Origin: Plasmodiophora brassicae
Taxonomy: Eukaryota; Endomyxa: Phytomyxea; Phytomyxea; Plasmodiophorida
Reading direction: 5' to 3'
DNA length: 64,000 nucleotides
NCBI GenBank assembly: GCA_036867785.1
Contig: CP145413.1
Coordinates: forward strand, 1,302,001 to 1,366,000
Shown: positions 55,646 to 64,000 of the stretch, piece by piece
How the letters are laid out: each line of letters opens with the position of its first letter
Position numbering within the stretch: the stretch's first letter is position 1
Translations under genes and position numbers: made by a program
Notes under the pieces: generated by a model
Told to the model about the DNA's origin: nothing
Seen by the model: only the letters and a program-made list of their open reading frames with translations
The model's database searches: none

Positions 55646-57156
55646 ATGATGATCTATAAGTCGTTCCCAGTGCTGGGAATGATGGCATGTTTGGCTTTCG
55701 CCTTCGCAGGTGTGAACAGTTCGCTGGTGTTCCCATCGTCATCGCCAAGCACCACGCTTGCTGGATTGGCCATGTACGCAACTCCAGTGACGTCGTTTAC
55801 TGGACCTCAGCCCGGAGACGCCGACAACGCCAGAACTGGCCCAGTCGTCGTCTTCACAGGGGACATGTGCAAACCGACCACTCTTCACGTTCCCGGAAGC
55901 GTCCTTATCGTTTCAGTCGATGCTGTGTCAAACGCGGGGTGCACCTTCGAGACACGATACCTGACGATGTACGCCACTGGGGCTGTGGCCACCTTGTGTA
56001 AGCCTCCGCTCCGATGTCGACTGAACCCATGGTGATGATTCCGTTACCAGGCCCAGTTGTGGACGTGGTCCCATCCGTCGACTTGTACAGTAACGATGGA
56101 TCCCAAGGTGCACGTACTCGTCAACTTCCGATGCTTTTCCTGCAGATCGGCCCCAGCAGTGATCTGTACAGCACCCTCATCAACGATGCTGCCGGGCTGA
56201 ACGTCACCGTCTACCCAGATGTCAACGTCTGGCAGGTCGCACTTGCATCATGGTATTATCAACTGTTTATTCGCGCCCTACCAAGTGTGGTCATGATTGC
56301 CTCCGGTGTGACGGCCACCGTGTACTTCGTCTTGCATATGCGCATTATCGACGAGGAGTATGAAGGTGCCGTCGCACTGGAAAGGCGCTCTTTGTCGAGG
56401 TGGATCGTGTTCGCTCGGCGGTATGTCGGTCTGCCACATGCAATCCTGACCATCGAGATGATCACGACCACTCTGACTGGTATTGTGCTGGCAATCGATG
56501 GGCACTTCAGCACGCCCAACCTTCCGTACCCTGTCGTTCAATACTTCATCACTGTGCTTAGTGGGTGGAGTTTCTTATCGTCTCTGTTATCGGCATCGGT
56601 GTGGGTACGACATCTGTCGCGTGTCGTCGAGTCGAAAACATTGCTGTCGAGGGTGCTGATAGGGGACCATCCCGTCGTATTCGCCATGCTGGCCATCATC
56701 CCAGTCGCCATAGACACAGTTGTCAGCGTAATGTTTTCTGTGAACTACGATGCGCCCGCGGTCACGACAATCGCATCGGGTATCTTGTTCCTGCTCCAGC
56801 TCACCGTCGGCCTGCACGTCCTCAATGGTGTGGTTCGGTACTTTTGGACTATTCGCGAAACAACGCGAGCTTTGGGAACGGCAAGAGGAATGGATGCGGT
56901 TCTGATGCGACTAGGCCGTTGCGCTTTCGGCATGTCGCTGTCGATGATCCTGGTGTGCACTGGAACCGCGCTCATGGCTGTGTCGCCCACGTTCCTGTAT
57001 AGCCCGCCAGGTTGGATCGTGTGCTTCTCGCTGGCCTACAACGGGCGGGCACTAGACAGCGCTTTCAGGGTTGCAATGTTCAAACCACGACCCACCCGAT
57101 CGCGAGCTGTCACCGATCTGCACAAGGGCAGATGTGTACAGATCACCAACCACTGA
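55646..57156 (+). CDS. PA-like ectodomain / seven-TM family protein, copy E
   Basis: Exons 55646-55997 and 56051-57156 with a 53-bp intron (GTAAGC...ACCAG); 485 aa. The start MMIYKSFPVLGMMACLAFAF is a signal sequence. Ectodomain: LAGLAMYATPVTSFTGP, TGDMCKPTTLHVPGS and AGCTFETRYLTMYATGA. Seven hydrophobic segments: ALPSVVMIASGVTATVYF, AILTIEMITTTLTGIVLAI, VVQYFITVLSGWSFLSSLL, VVFAMLAIIPVAIDTVVSV, IASGILFLLQLTVGLHVL, MSLSMILVCTGTALMAV and PPGWIVCFSLAYNGRA. The short tail ends CVQITNH. The intron boundaries are clearest in this copy and were used to place those of the others. Confidence 0.78.
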
Positions 57157-57699
57157 CCCTTGGCACGACAACGGCAAACACCACGTGCACATACGTTCGT
57201 GTCGACTATTCTACATCTAGCTGTGTCTCCCCTGTACCTACATCCTTACTGAAACGCTTCGTCATAGCCATTGAGCGCCACCGTTCTCTTGATTTGCAGA
57301 TGTTTCTAGTGCCGGCGTACCGTTTGGTACTATTTGCCAATGGCCTACCTGCATGCTGCAATCCAGACATCTGCACTAAACCATGCGACAACAGCACACT
57401 CTTCTTCAAGAGGCTCGGCGTGAGGGTATCTACCTTCGATCGCTGGCCAAGCAGCTGTGCGCCCTGGGCATGTCTTGTATACTGTCGTCAACGTTTCTAT
57501 GCAACCCGTCGTGGTGGGTTTAAGTTATTAACCTCAATCTCTAACTGGTAGCTTTGTAAGGTAGCGACTCCTTTTCTGCCTATATGTATAGCATTGACAG
57601 ATCGATGGTACGTACGTACGTGCCTCCTACGGTAATTTGCTTAATTGATTCCCCCGCTGGACACTCTCATCCTACTCGTAGACGGCCAGTGCGGTGGCA
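57157..57699. other. intergenic region between copies E and F
   Basis: About 540 bp without a supported gene. A short ACGTACGTACGT run lies near 57610. It should hold the promoter of copy F. Confidence 0.4.
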
Positions 57700-59197
57700 A
57701 TGCTAGGCGTAGTAGCATGTATGGCATTAAGCGCTGCAGTCGTGGACAGCTCGCTGACGTTCCCATCGGCGCCGCCTGGCGGCCCCCTTGCCGGTTTGAA
57801 CTCGTACGTAACGCCAATGACGAAATTCGTTGGCCCGCAGGCCGGGGATATCAACACAACGCGAAGCGGCCCCATCGAGCTCTTTTCAGGCGACATGTGC
57901 ATACCAGCGGCAATGCATTGTTCAGGGTGTGTCATTGTCGCCACGACGGACGCCATCCTTGGGGCAGCGTGTTCCTTCGAGGCGCAGTACCTGACTATGT
58001 ACGCCACCGGTGCGGCTGCTGTTATCTGTGAGCGTCTCCGTTACGGTATGCTGTCCACTGTAAATCTGATCATTCGCTGCCAGTGCCATACATTGATGAG
58101 GTCCCGTCTGTCGACATGAATAACAACGATGGATCGCGCGGGGCCCAAACCCGGCACCTGCCAATGCTGTTCCTGCGATTCGGACCCAGCCACGACTTGT
58201 ATAACACGCTCATCACTGTTGGGCCTGGGCAGAACGCCACCGTCTCCCCCGACGTCAACGTCTGGGAGGCCACGTTTGTAACATGGTACTACCAGCTGCT
58301 CCTCCAGATACTGCCAAGTGCAGTCCTGATTGCATCGGGGGTGACGGCTACTGTGTACTTTGCCTTGCACATCCGCGTTATGGACGGCGAGTACCGAAGG
58401 AATGTTCCAGAGGTACGTCGTTCAGTAATGAGATGGGCTAACTATATTCGGAAATCGATGGGGCTGCCACACGCTGTCCTTGCCATCGACCTGATCACTG
58501 ACACCATGTGCGGTGTGGTACTGGGCATCGCTGGGTACGTGAACACACCGAACGTCGCCTACCCGTTTGACGCGTATTTCGTAACCCTCCTGAGTGGTTG
58601 GTCCTTGGCATCGTCGATCTTATCATCGGCGGTGTGGATTCGTCATCTGTCCAAGATCATCGAATCAAAGGCGCTGCTGACTCGCATCCTTCGAGGCGAC
58701 TACCCCATTGTCTTCTTTCTTCTCGTAACCGTCCCCATTGCACTGGATACTTGGTTCAATGCCATCATTTCGACGTATCACAACGCGCCCCTGCTCGGCG
58801 CGCTCGCTGGGGCGGTCATATTTCTGCTTCAGTTGATTGTTGGTCTTCACGTTCTGGTTGGCGTTAAGAATTATTATGGGGTTGTGCACGGTCTTCAACA
58901 ACAAATTCCCACAAGGCTGGGAGTGACCAGGGGATGAATGCCTTGCTTGCCCGGCTGAGTAGGTGCGTCCTGGGTATGGCTCTGTCCATGATCCTCGTCT
59001 GCATTGGGACAGCGCTGATGACTCTATCGTCGACGTCACTGTACAGTCCAACGCGATGGACAATCTGCTTCTCGTTGTTCATCAACGGACGTGCGCTGGA
59101 CAGCGCGTTTCGGGTTCCCATGTTCAAACCGCGTGCCACATGGTCTCGAACTGTCAGCACAGTTGTGCCCCAATTACCAACCCCACAGACTCACTGA
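57700..59197 (+). CDS. PA-like ectodomain / seven-TM family protein, copy F, frameshifted
   Basis: Exon 1 57700-58027 and a 56-bp intron (58028-58083) are normal. Exon 2 runs in one frame to TGA at 58935-58937, then the family similarity continues in another frame from about 58934 (MNALLARLSRCVLGMAL) to the stop at 59197. The exon total of 1442 bp is not a multiple of three, which agrees with a one-base indel just before the LSRC segment. As read, the product would stop before the last two membrane segments. The ectodomain (DMCIPAAM, ACSFEAQYLTMYATGA) and first five segments are intact. It is either a recent pseudogene or a sequence error. Confidence 0.7.
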
Positions 59198-59244
59198 AAT
59201 ACGGAACCGAATGATCCGCTATACTCTGTATCCAATGAAAATGA

Positions 59245-59250
59245 AATAAA
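59245..59250 (+). promoter_or_regulatory. possible polyadenylation signal for copy F
   Basis: AATAAA lies 48 bases after the last stop codon of copy F and just before a T-rich stretch. Downstream 59251-59572 is AT-rich and shows no gene. Confidence 0.45.
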
Positions 59251-59572
59251 GTTCTCCTGAGCATCTTCAGTTTTATTAATATGTAGGTTCCGCACAACCA
59301 TGCTACCGCATCAGCGTTCAGCTAGATGTTTGTAGATGCAGATCCACTTCACGACAGTATGGTATAGCTGCGCATTTGGGAACAGATCGAGGCGTGAACA
59401 GAAATGTATTTGGACCGTCATTATAATTTCGTATACATAGCTTGAGAAGGGAATTACCGATCTGCCAATGGAAAATCTGACAGTACAGATCACGCCTGAG
59501 CTTCTTGAGTAATGACTAATGGGTTGGCCTCCTCAGTAAGCGACCAGATACGAAAAGCGCGCCGGACTTGCG

Positions 59573-60210
59573 GTGACCTGCTGGGTGCAGCTGCGTGCCA
59601 ACCGATGTGGAGAGGCGCGCCCCCCAGCGGCAGAGAAGCGGATCAGTGTCACCGCCGGGTGGGCCATCGGCAAAACCAGGTCCTGGGAAATTGCCGATGA
59701 AGATGAACTTGTCACTGACGACGTCGGCGACCGCTATGCTCGCTGGGTGCAAGGTGTGCTTGCTCGGCTCGACCAAACGCTGAAGGCAGACTGAGTGTCT
59801 TACTCACGGGAACAGCTCGTGGCCACCCTGATGATGCGGGCTCTGCCATTGCTCGTCCGATATGCCAACAGCAGCATGCCTGAGAATATCGCCCACACGA
59901 CTGTTGAGGAGTTCGGAGTTCGTGAGATTCATCGGTACCACTCTCTGCCTATCAGGAATCAATTTATCGCCAGACAAGGCCTTTAAGGTTCTTGTTCACG
60001 ACCTAAAGATCCAGGTTATGGACCGTAGCCGTTACCTCGAGATTCTCAGCTCCATCCATGGGTACGCGCAAGTCGGTCGAACCGGCTCATGGGACGCAGG
60101 CTGGAATACGACAGAGGTCACACATCAATTTCAATCCATGCTCGACAAGCTGTTTGAAGAGTCACGCCACGTCTTTGTCGACCTGCATAACAGTTGGTTG
60201 GTGATTGACG
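59573..60210 (+). pseudogene. decayed piggyBac-like transposase
   Basis: One frame runs from 59573 through an in-frame TGA (59792-59794) to EEFGVREIHR near 59930, where a shift is needed to continue FIGTTLCLSGINLSPDKAF and DRSRYLEILSSIHGYAQVG, then DKLFEESRHVFVDLHNSW and LVIDDE. The flow (a short FIG-x-x-LCLSG helix, then M-x-R-x-R-Y-x-E-I-L-x-x-I-H, then a DE-containing strand) resembles the start of piggyBac transposases. The catalytic aspartates beyond this point are missing, because the sequence runs into an inverted duplication. No TTAA-flanked ends were found. The family assignment is tentative. Confidence 0.45.
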
Positions 60211-60219
60211 ACGAGGTAA

Positions 60220-60524
60220 GCTCTCGAAGCATTCGACAACCTTGTTGTTTCGTCGGAACGGTGACTCTGAGCTGAACGGGTGGCAGTTCAGCAAGTGTTC
60301 TGGCATTATGAGTGCCACGGTAGAGCTTAACGCCCCCGCAGTTGCGACGCAAGCACCACCCTCGAGAAAGTGTCAGTGACAACGCCGACGATCTGACATG
60401 ACCTTCCTTTCCAAAGCTATCTACCGTGGCACTCATAATGCCAGAACACTTGCTGAACTGCCACCCGTTCTGCTCAGAGTCATTGTTCCAACGAAACAAC
60501 AAGGTTGTCGAATGCTTCGAGAGC
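60220..60524. repeat. 105-bp inverted repeat with 95-bp spacer
   Basis: Bases 60220-60324 and 60420-60524 are reverse complements with about four mismatches. The left arm continues the decayed piggyBac-like sequence; the right arm is its inverted copy, reading ALEAFDNLVVSLEQ on the minus strand. A transcript would form a long hairpin. Confidence 0.85.
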
Positions 60525-61111
60525 GTAGACTGCGGTGGCGAACATCGGGATCCTTTCTCTGCCGGGGTTCTCGATCTGGATCGGACGGAACCTGACGTGG
60601 TGTTTGACGATGATGACAACCTGAACAATGGATCGGATTCTGATGGCCCAGCACATGTTGGTACCATTGATGAGATGGTGCAACAACCGCGTCATGAGGA
60701 GCGTCCGAATCATGCATGCCGCCTTCGAAATTCCCGATTCACCACTACTCGGACCGGATGCTTGGTCGGCACATCTGGACGTCGAAGCAGATGGCAAGAG
60801 CAAAGCACGAACCTTCCATTCCGATATCATCAGAAGCCTTGGGGATGATGACCGCCGCGGAAACGTGGAGTGGAGATGGCACTGCTCACGTTTGCAACAT
60901 GGAACCCGCCAGAGAGCCGATCCGGAAGTGCGCGTTCCCGAGGCCTGAGAGTGCTCGGCCGCTCGCACAAGGTAGCCCGGTTGACGCTGTCTGTGACGAG
61001 CCGTTCGCGTTGCCGGATTGCCGAGCGCCGCCGACTCTGTGACAGGACGGGACCTGCTTGCGGATTGCCGCGCCGGGCTCTGTGGCAGGATGGGGACATC
61101 GCAAGGTTAAC
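60525..61111. other. region without a supported gene
   Basis: Plus-strand frames contain an acidic stretch (VVFDDDDNLNNGSDSDG near 60610) that may be part of the transposase relic. From about 60900 the sequence is GC-rich upstream of the LamG gene. Confidence 0.3.
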
Positions 61112-61135
61112 ATGGTTCACGCCGGGCGTGCGCCA

Positions 61136-64000
61136 ATGGTCCTCGTTAACTTTGCCGTTGGCGTCATCGTCGCCGGTCATGTGGTTGCGGCGACGGAGTC
61201 GTTCATCCCGGCGAGCGGACGCGCCATGAGGTTCAGCGCCGACCCTGCGCGCAAGACGTTCCTGCAGGTGGCGATGATGTGCGCGACCAGTAACGGCGCG
61301 AACCCGCTCGCCTCCCAGAGCATGACGATTGCCGCGTGGGTCCACGTCCCGGCTTTGACGTCGTCCGAGATGACCGTCACCGGGTTCGCGCTGCATAACG
61401 GCCCCCTCCTTCAGCTCGATCGTCTCGGGAACTTCAAGGTGCAAGGCGTCGAGAGTCTTGACTTTGCCAGGCAGTGCGAGTTCGACCATGTTTCTGGCTG
61501 GAACCTCGCCGATGGCACCTGGCACCATCTGGCGTTCACGCGCACGCCTGACCTCCAGTACTTCTTCATCGACGGCGTCCTCCAGCGCAAGTGCGGCAAC
61601 TATTCGAAGCCGTACGCCCCTCTGCCATTCGGTACGACGCTGAACGTCGGCCAGTTCGACACGACGCCCGGCAGCGCTAACGATCAGACAATGGCGGGCG
61701 ACCTGGACGACATTCGCATCTATAAACGCGCTGTCACCGACCCGGCCGAGGTCGCCACCATGATGTGGACGCCGCCAAGCGCTGATGACATCCCCAACCA
61801 CCTGATTCTCTACCTGACGTTCGACGAGGCGCAAGGCCCACCTACCAACTATGGCCTGGCAGGTGGCCCCACCTCCGTTTCCGTCGGTGGTGGGCTCTTG
61901 GTTCGCTCCCCGACCCGCGTCCCTTCGACAGCACCGTTCCCGACCAACACCACGTCATCGTCGCTCATCATCGAGGCCCGCCAAGATTCCAGTTCGGGAC
62001 GTGCTGACCCGATCACAACTTCGATCCTGAGCACCAGGAACCGCACCGCCAGCATCATCGGGCGCAACGCGACGCTGACAATCACTGGGGTCAACCTTCC
62101 ATCGGGGGTCGGCACCATCACCATCAACAACGTGCCAATAACGTCGCCGGGCCAGACGATTCAGGCCATCTCGTCGGACATGTCGTTGACGTTCGCTCAG
62201 GCGCTGGGACACACCGGGACGCCGATCGCCTCCATTGACGTCATCCTGTCGGTGCGTTCCCCCGGATTCACCCTCACGCAGCACGCCACCATCGTCATCA
62301 ACGTGCGGTTGAACACGAGGCCGGTCGCCGGATCAGCAGGCAGTGCAACGTGGCTGGATGGCATTCAGCAGTACTTCATATCCCCATCGCTCGCCTGGCC
62401 ACGTATCCAGCCTTCAAATGGCCTCTCCGCGATCACCGTCGAGTTCTGGGCGTATTTAGACGCGTCCTGCGCTGGGGACACCGCCTTCTTCAGTCTGAAC
62501 GGCAACGGCGAGCAGAACCAGCCTTGGCCGATGGAGTTCGGCGCGAACCGTCGCTGGGGCCGCTGGCACGTCCAGATGCCGGACGGGAACAACAACATCA
62601 ACTGGAACATTGGCAGCGACAACCTGGTGACGCCGGCGACCCCGTTCTATAACGGCTGGGCCCATTACGCATTCGTCGCCGACCACGTCCAGGGCACACA
62701 GGCGGCAATCTACATCAACGGGCAGATGGTGGCCAACATGACCCGGGATCACGACGGGTTCCAGAACGTGGCCTCTCCGGGCGGGTATAATCACATCACG
62801 GTCGGCACCTGGACCTTCTGGAGCGAGGTCTACAACAAGGGCATCTACGATGACCTGCGCTTGTGGAATCGGTCGCTGTCGGGTGAGGAGATTCGCCACC
62901 GGATGTGGCAGCAGCTGCAGGGAGACGAACCCGACTTGTACGCGTACTGGACATTCGACGACAATTCGGGCGGTGTCGTACGCGATCTGACGCGACGCGG
63001 CCACGACCTGATCGCCGGCGGATGCGTCCCCTGTGAACCCCGATTCTACTGTCAACCCGACTTCGTGACGTGGGCAACTGAGCCAGTGCCTCCGCTGGAC
63101 TCATCGGCTTGTATTCCTTCGGCGAAATCGACATCATCGCCTGCGTTCCTGACGCGCACCTGCTTCGGCGGTACGCATTGCTTCCTGGGCAACGAGGACC
63201 CCGTCACGCGCCCGGGTCAGATCATCTCGTCGGCACCGATTGGCGGGGTCGTGTTCAGTCCGGTTGGGTTGACCGGGCACTCGATCGGCGTCATCCTGAA
63301 CGGGACTGATCCGGACGGGGACCCGGTCGCGTTCGCGGTCACCAGTTTTTCTTCGCATGGCGTTGTCCAGTATTGGAACGGGTCGACCTGGCACACGATC
63401 ACATCGTCGCCGGCAACGCTACCGACTGCCAAGTTACAAGTCCTCACGAATCAGGGAGACGGTGGCATGCCGTTTACAACGATCACGTACGTGGTCAGCG
63501 ACACGTACTCGGCGTCGACTCCTCTGACCGTCAACGTGAACGTCATGTGCACCGAGGGCACGTACCTGAACCAGACAGCGCGCCAGTGCCAGGCGTGCCC
63601 CGTCGGTACCTACGCACCTCTGCCGTCATTCAACACGTCGTGCATGCCCTGCCCGGTGAGCATGTTTCAGCCGAAGACGGGTGCGGTCAGCTGCGAACCG
63701 TGCGTGCCGGGGCGAACCTTCACTGCGCAGCCGGGTGCAGCTCAGTGCGCGCCCTGCAACGGCACACTGTCGCTGCACGATTCGCGCCTACCGCTCTCCA
63801 CGACGCTGTGTCGCGCGTCCTACCAAATCCCAAACCCAGTGGCAACTACAGGCGGGTCCATTTCGTACATCGAGTTCGCGCCATTGCTGATCGACATGAC
63901 GCCAAGCGACGCGCGTGTCATCATTCGCTCCATGCCCCAGTACGGCACCCTGCACCAAGTAGCTGAGGACGGCATCAGTGTCGCTGACGACGACGTCGGC
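61136..64000 (+). CDS. large LamG-domain and Cys-rich extracellular protein, 5' part
   Basis: An open frame of 955 codons without an intron runs off the right edge. The start at 61136 gives the signal sequence MVLVNFAVGVIVAGHVV; an in-frame ATG lies at 61112. A first LamG/concanavalin-like domain covers about residues 20-210 (MTIAAWVHVPALTSSE, GTWHHLAFTRTPD, GDLDDIRIYKRAVTD). A second covers about 405-610 (AITVEFWAYLDASCAGD, FYNGWAHYAFVADH, GIYDDLRLWNRSLSGEEI). Then comes a cadherin-like module (TGHSIGVILNGTDPDGDPV) and Cys-rich units of the GCC2/GCC3 or ephrin-receptor-like kind (CQACPVGTYAPL, CMPCPVSMFQPKTG, CEPCVPGRTF). It should be a secreted or surface adhesion/matrix protein. The gene continues past 64000. 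Confidence 0.8.
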   Translation, partial: MVLVNFAVGVIVAGHVVAATESFIPASGRAMRFSADPARKTFLQVAMMCATSNGANPLASQSMTIAAWVHVPALTSSEMTVTGFALHNGPLLQLDRLGNFKVQGVESLDFARQCEFDHVSGWNLADGTWHHLAFTRTPDLQYFFIDGVLQRKCGNYSKPYAPLPFGTTLNVGQFDTTPGSANDQTMAGDLDDIRIYKRAVTDPAEVATMMWTPPSADDIPNHLILYLTFDEAQGPPTNYGLAGGPTSVSVGGGLLVRSPTRVPSTAPFPTNTTSSSLIIEARQDSSSGRADPITTSILSTRNRTASIIGRNATLTITGVNLPSGVGTITINNVPITSPGQTIQAISSDMSLTFAQALGHTGTPIASIDVILSVRSPGFTLTQHATIVINVRLNTRPVAGSAGSATWLDGIQQYFISPSLAWPRIQPSNGLSAITVEFWAYLDASCAGDTAFFSLNGNGEQNQPWPMEFGANRRWGRWHVQMPDGNNNINWNIGSDNLVTPATPFYNGWAHYAFVADHVQGTQAAIYINGQMVANMTRDHDGFQNVASPGGYNHITVGTWTFWSEVYNKGIYDDLRLWNRSLSGEEIRHRMWQQLQGDEPDLYAYWTFDDNSGGVVRDLTRRGHDLIAGGCVPCEPRFYCQPDFVTWATEPVPPLDSSACIPSAKSTSSPAFLTRTCFGGTHCFLGNEDPVTRPGQIISSAPIGGVVFSPVGLTGHSIGVILNGTDPDGDPVAFAVTSFSSHGVVQYWNGSTWHTITSSPATLPTAKLQVLTNQGDGGMPFTTITYVVSDTYSASTPLTVNVNVMCTEGTYLNQTARQCQACPVGTYAPLPSFNTSCMPCPVSMFQPKTGAVSCEPCVPGRTFTAQPGAAQCAPCNGTLSLHDSRLPLSTTLCRASYQIPNPVATTGGSISYIEFAPLLIDMTPSDARVIIRSMPQYGTLHQVAEDGISVADDDVG

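Noticed and set aside
57605-57625. ACGTACGTACGT run as a regulatory site
   Set aside because: Only three units in a gene-free stretch; it could be chance, and nothing ties it to a known factor.
60830-61834. 334-codon minus-strand frame
   Set aside because: It is antisense to the LamG protein, whose domains are clear on the plus strand.
1-64000. CRISPR arrays, bacterial operons, rRNA genes and telomeric repeats
   Set aside because: None seen: no regularly spaced repeats, no rRNA-like sequence, and no simple telomere-type arrays.

Overview
The window comes from a nuclear eukaryotic genome that is compact and moderately GC-rich. Genes sit tens to a few hundred bases apart on both strands. Most coding genes are split by very short GT-AG introns: almost all those I resolved are 45-68 bp, clustering at 53-59. 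The conserved genes are eukaryotic (DDX51, PDH E1-alpha, CDK20, CDK5RAP1, proteasome alpha-1, AFG1, TMEM115, eIF6, valyl-tRNA synthetase, CPSF73, SLC19, AdoMet decarboxylase). CDK20 suggests an organism with a flagellated stage. Gene density, intron size and base composition would fit a plasmodiophorid-like rhizarian, but that placement is an inference and needs a database search.

Layout. 1-6 kb: the tail of a CaiB-type CoA-transferase, then three minus-strand copies (A, B, C) of an unrecognised family with a secreted two-cysteine ectodomain plus about seven membrane segments, and a decayed fragment of a further copy. 6-12.8 kb: a membrane-anchored secreted protein, a multi-pass protein, an ERI-type exonuclease, a ChaC glutathione cyclotransferase and a Ser-rich secreted protein. 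13-17 kb: DDX51 helicase and PDH E1-alpha. 18.0-21.3 kb: a nested transposon, in which an intact pogo-like element lies inside a decayed hAT element that still has perfect 17-bp ends and an 8-bp target duplication. 21.8-34.9 kb: a dense housekeeping block with CDK20, CDK5RAP1, PSMA1, a 7TM-RGS protein, tRNA-Asp(GTC), AFG1, TMEM115 and eIF6. 35-39.8 kb: a ValRS pseudogene fragment directly upstream of the apparently functional ValRS. 40-49.7 kb: a secreted MORN protein, CPSF73, an SLC19 carrier and two tandem AdoMet decarboxylase genes. 49.7-53.4 kb: a voltage-gated K+ channel and an LRR receptor-like protein. 53.7-59.2 kb: three more copies (D, E, F) of the PA-like/7TM family, now on the plus strand. 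59.5-64 kb: a decayed piggyBac-like transposase and a large LamG/Cys-rich ectoprotein that runs off the window.

Three things stand out. (1) The tandem AdoMet decarboxylase pair has one copy with the catalytic set and one that keeps an open frame and most of the splice sites while losing the acidic activator residues, the autocleavage Glu and the processing Ser. This is the pattern of the trypanosomatid enzyme/prozyme pair. (2) A six-copy, apparently undescribed 7TM family with a cysteine-bearing ectodomain occupies both ends of the window in outward-pointing arrays, with signs of gene conversion and decay. (3) Two transposase relics each carry a near-perfect inverted duplication that could fold into a long hairpin RNA.

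Exon boundaries were read by eye from splice consensus, reading frame and family conservation. For DDX51, PDH E1-alpha, CDK20, eIF6, ChaC, TMEM115, the RGS protein, both AdoMetDC genes, the pogo transposase, the multi-pass gene at 7.3 kb and family copies A-E, the summed exons give a whole number of codons. For ValRS, CPSF73, SLC19, the K+ channel, AFG1, CDK5RAP1 and PSMA1 only part of the splicing was worked out.
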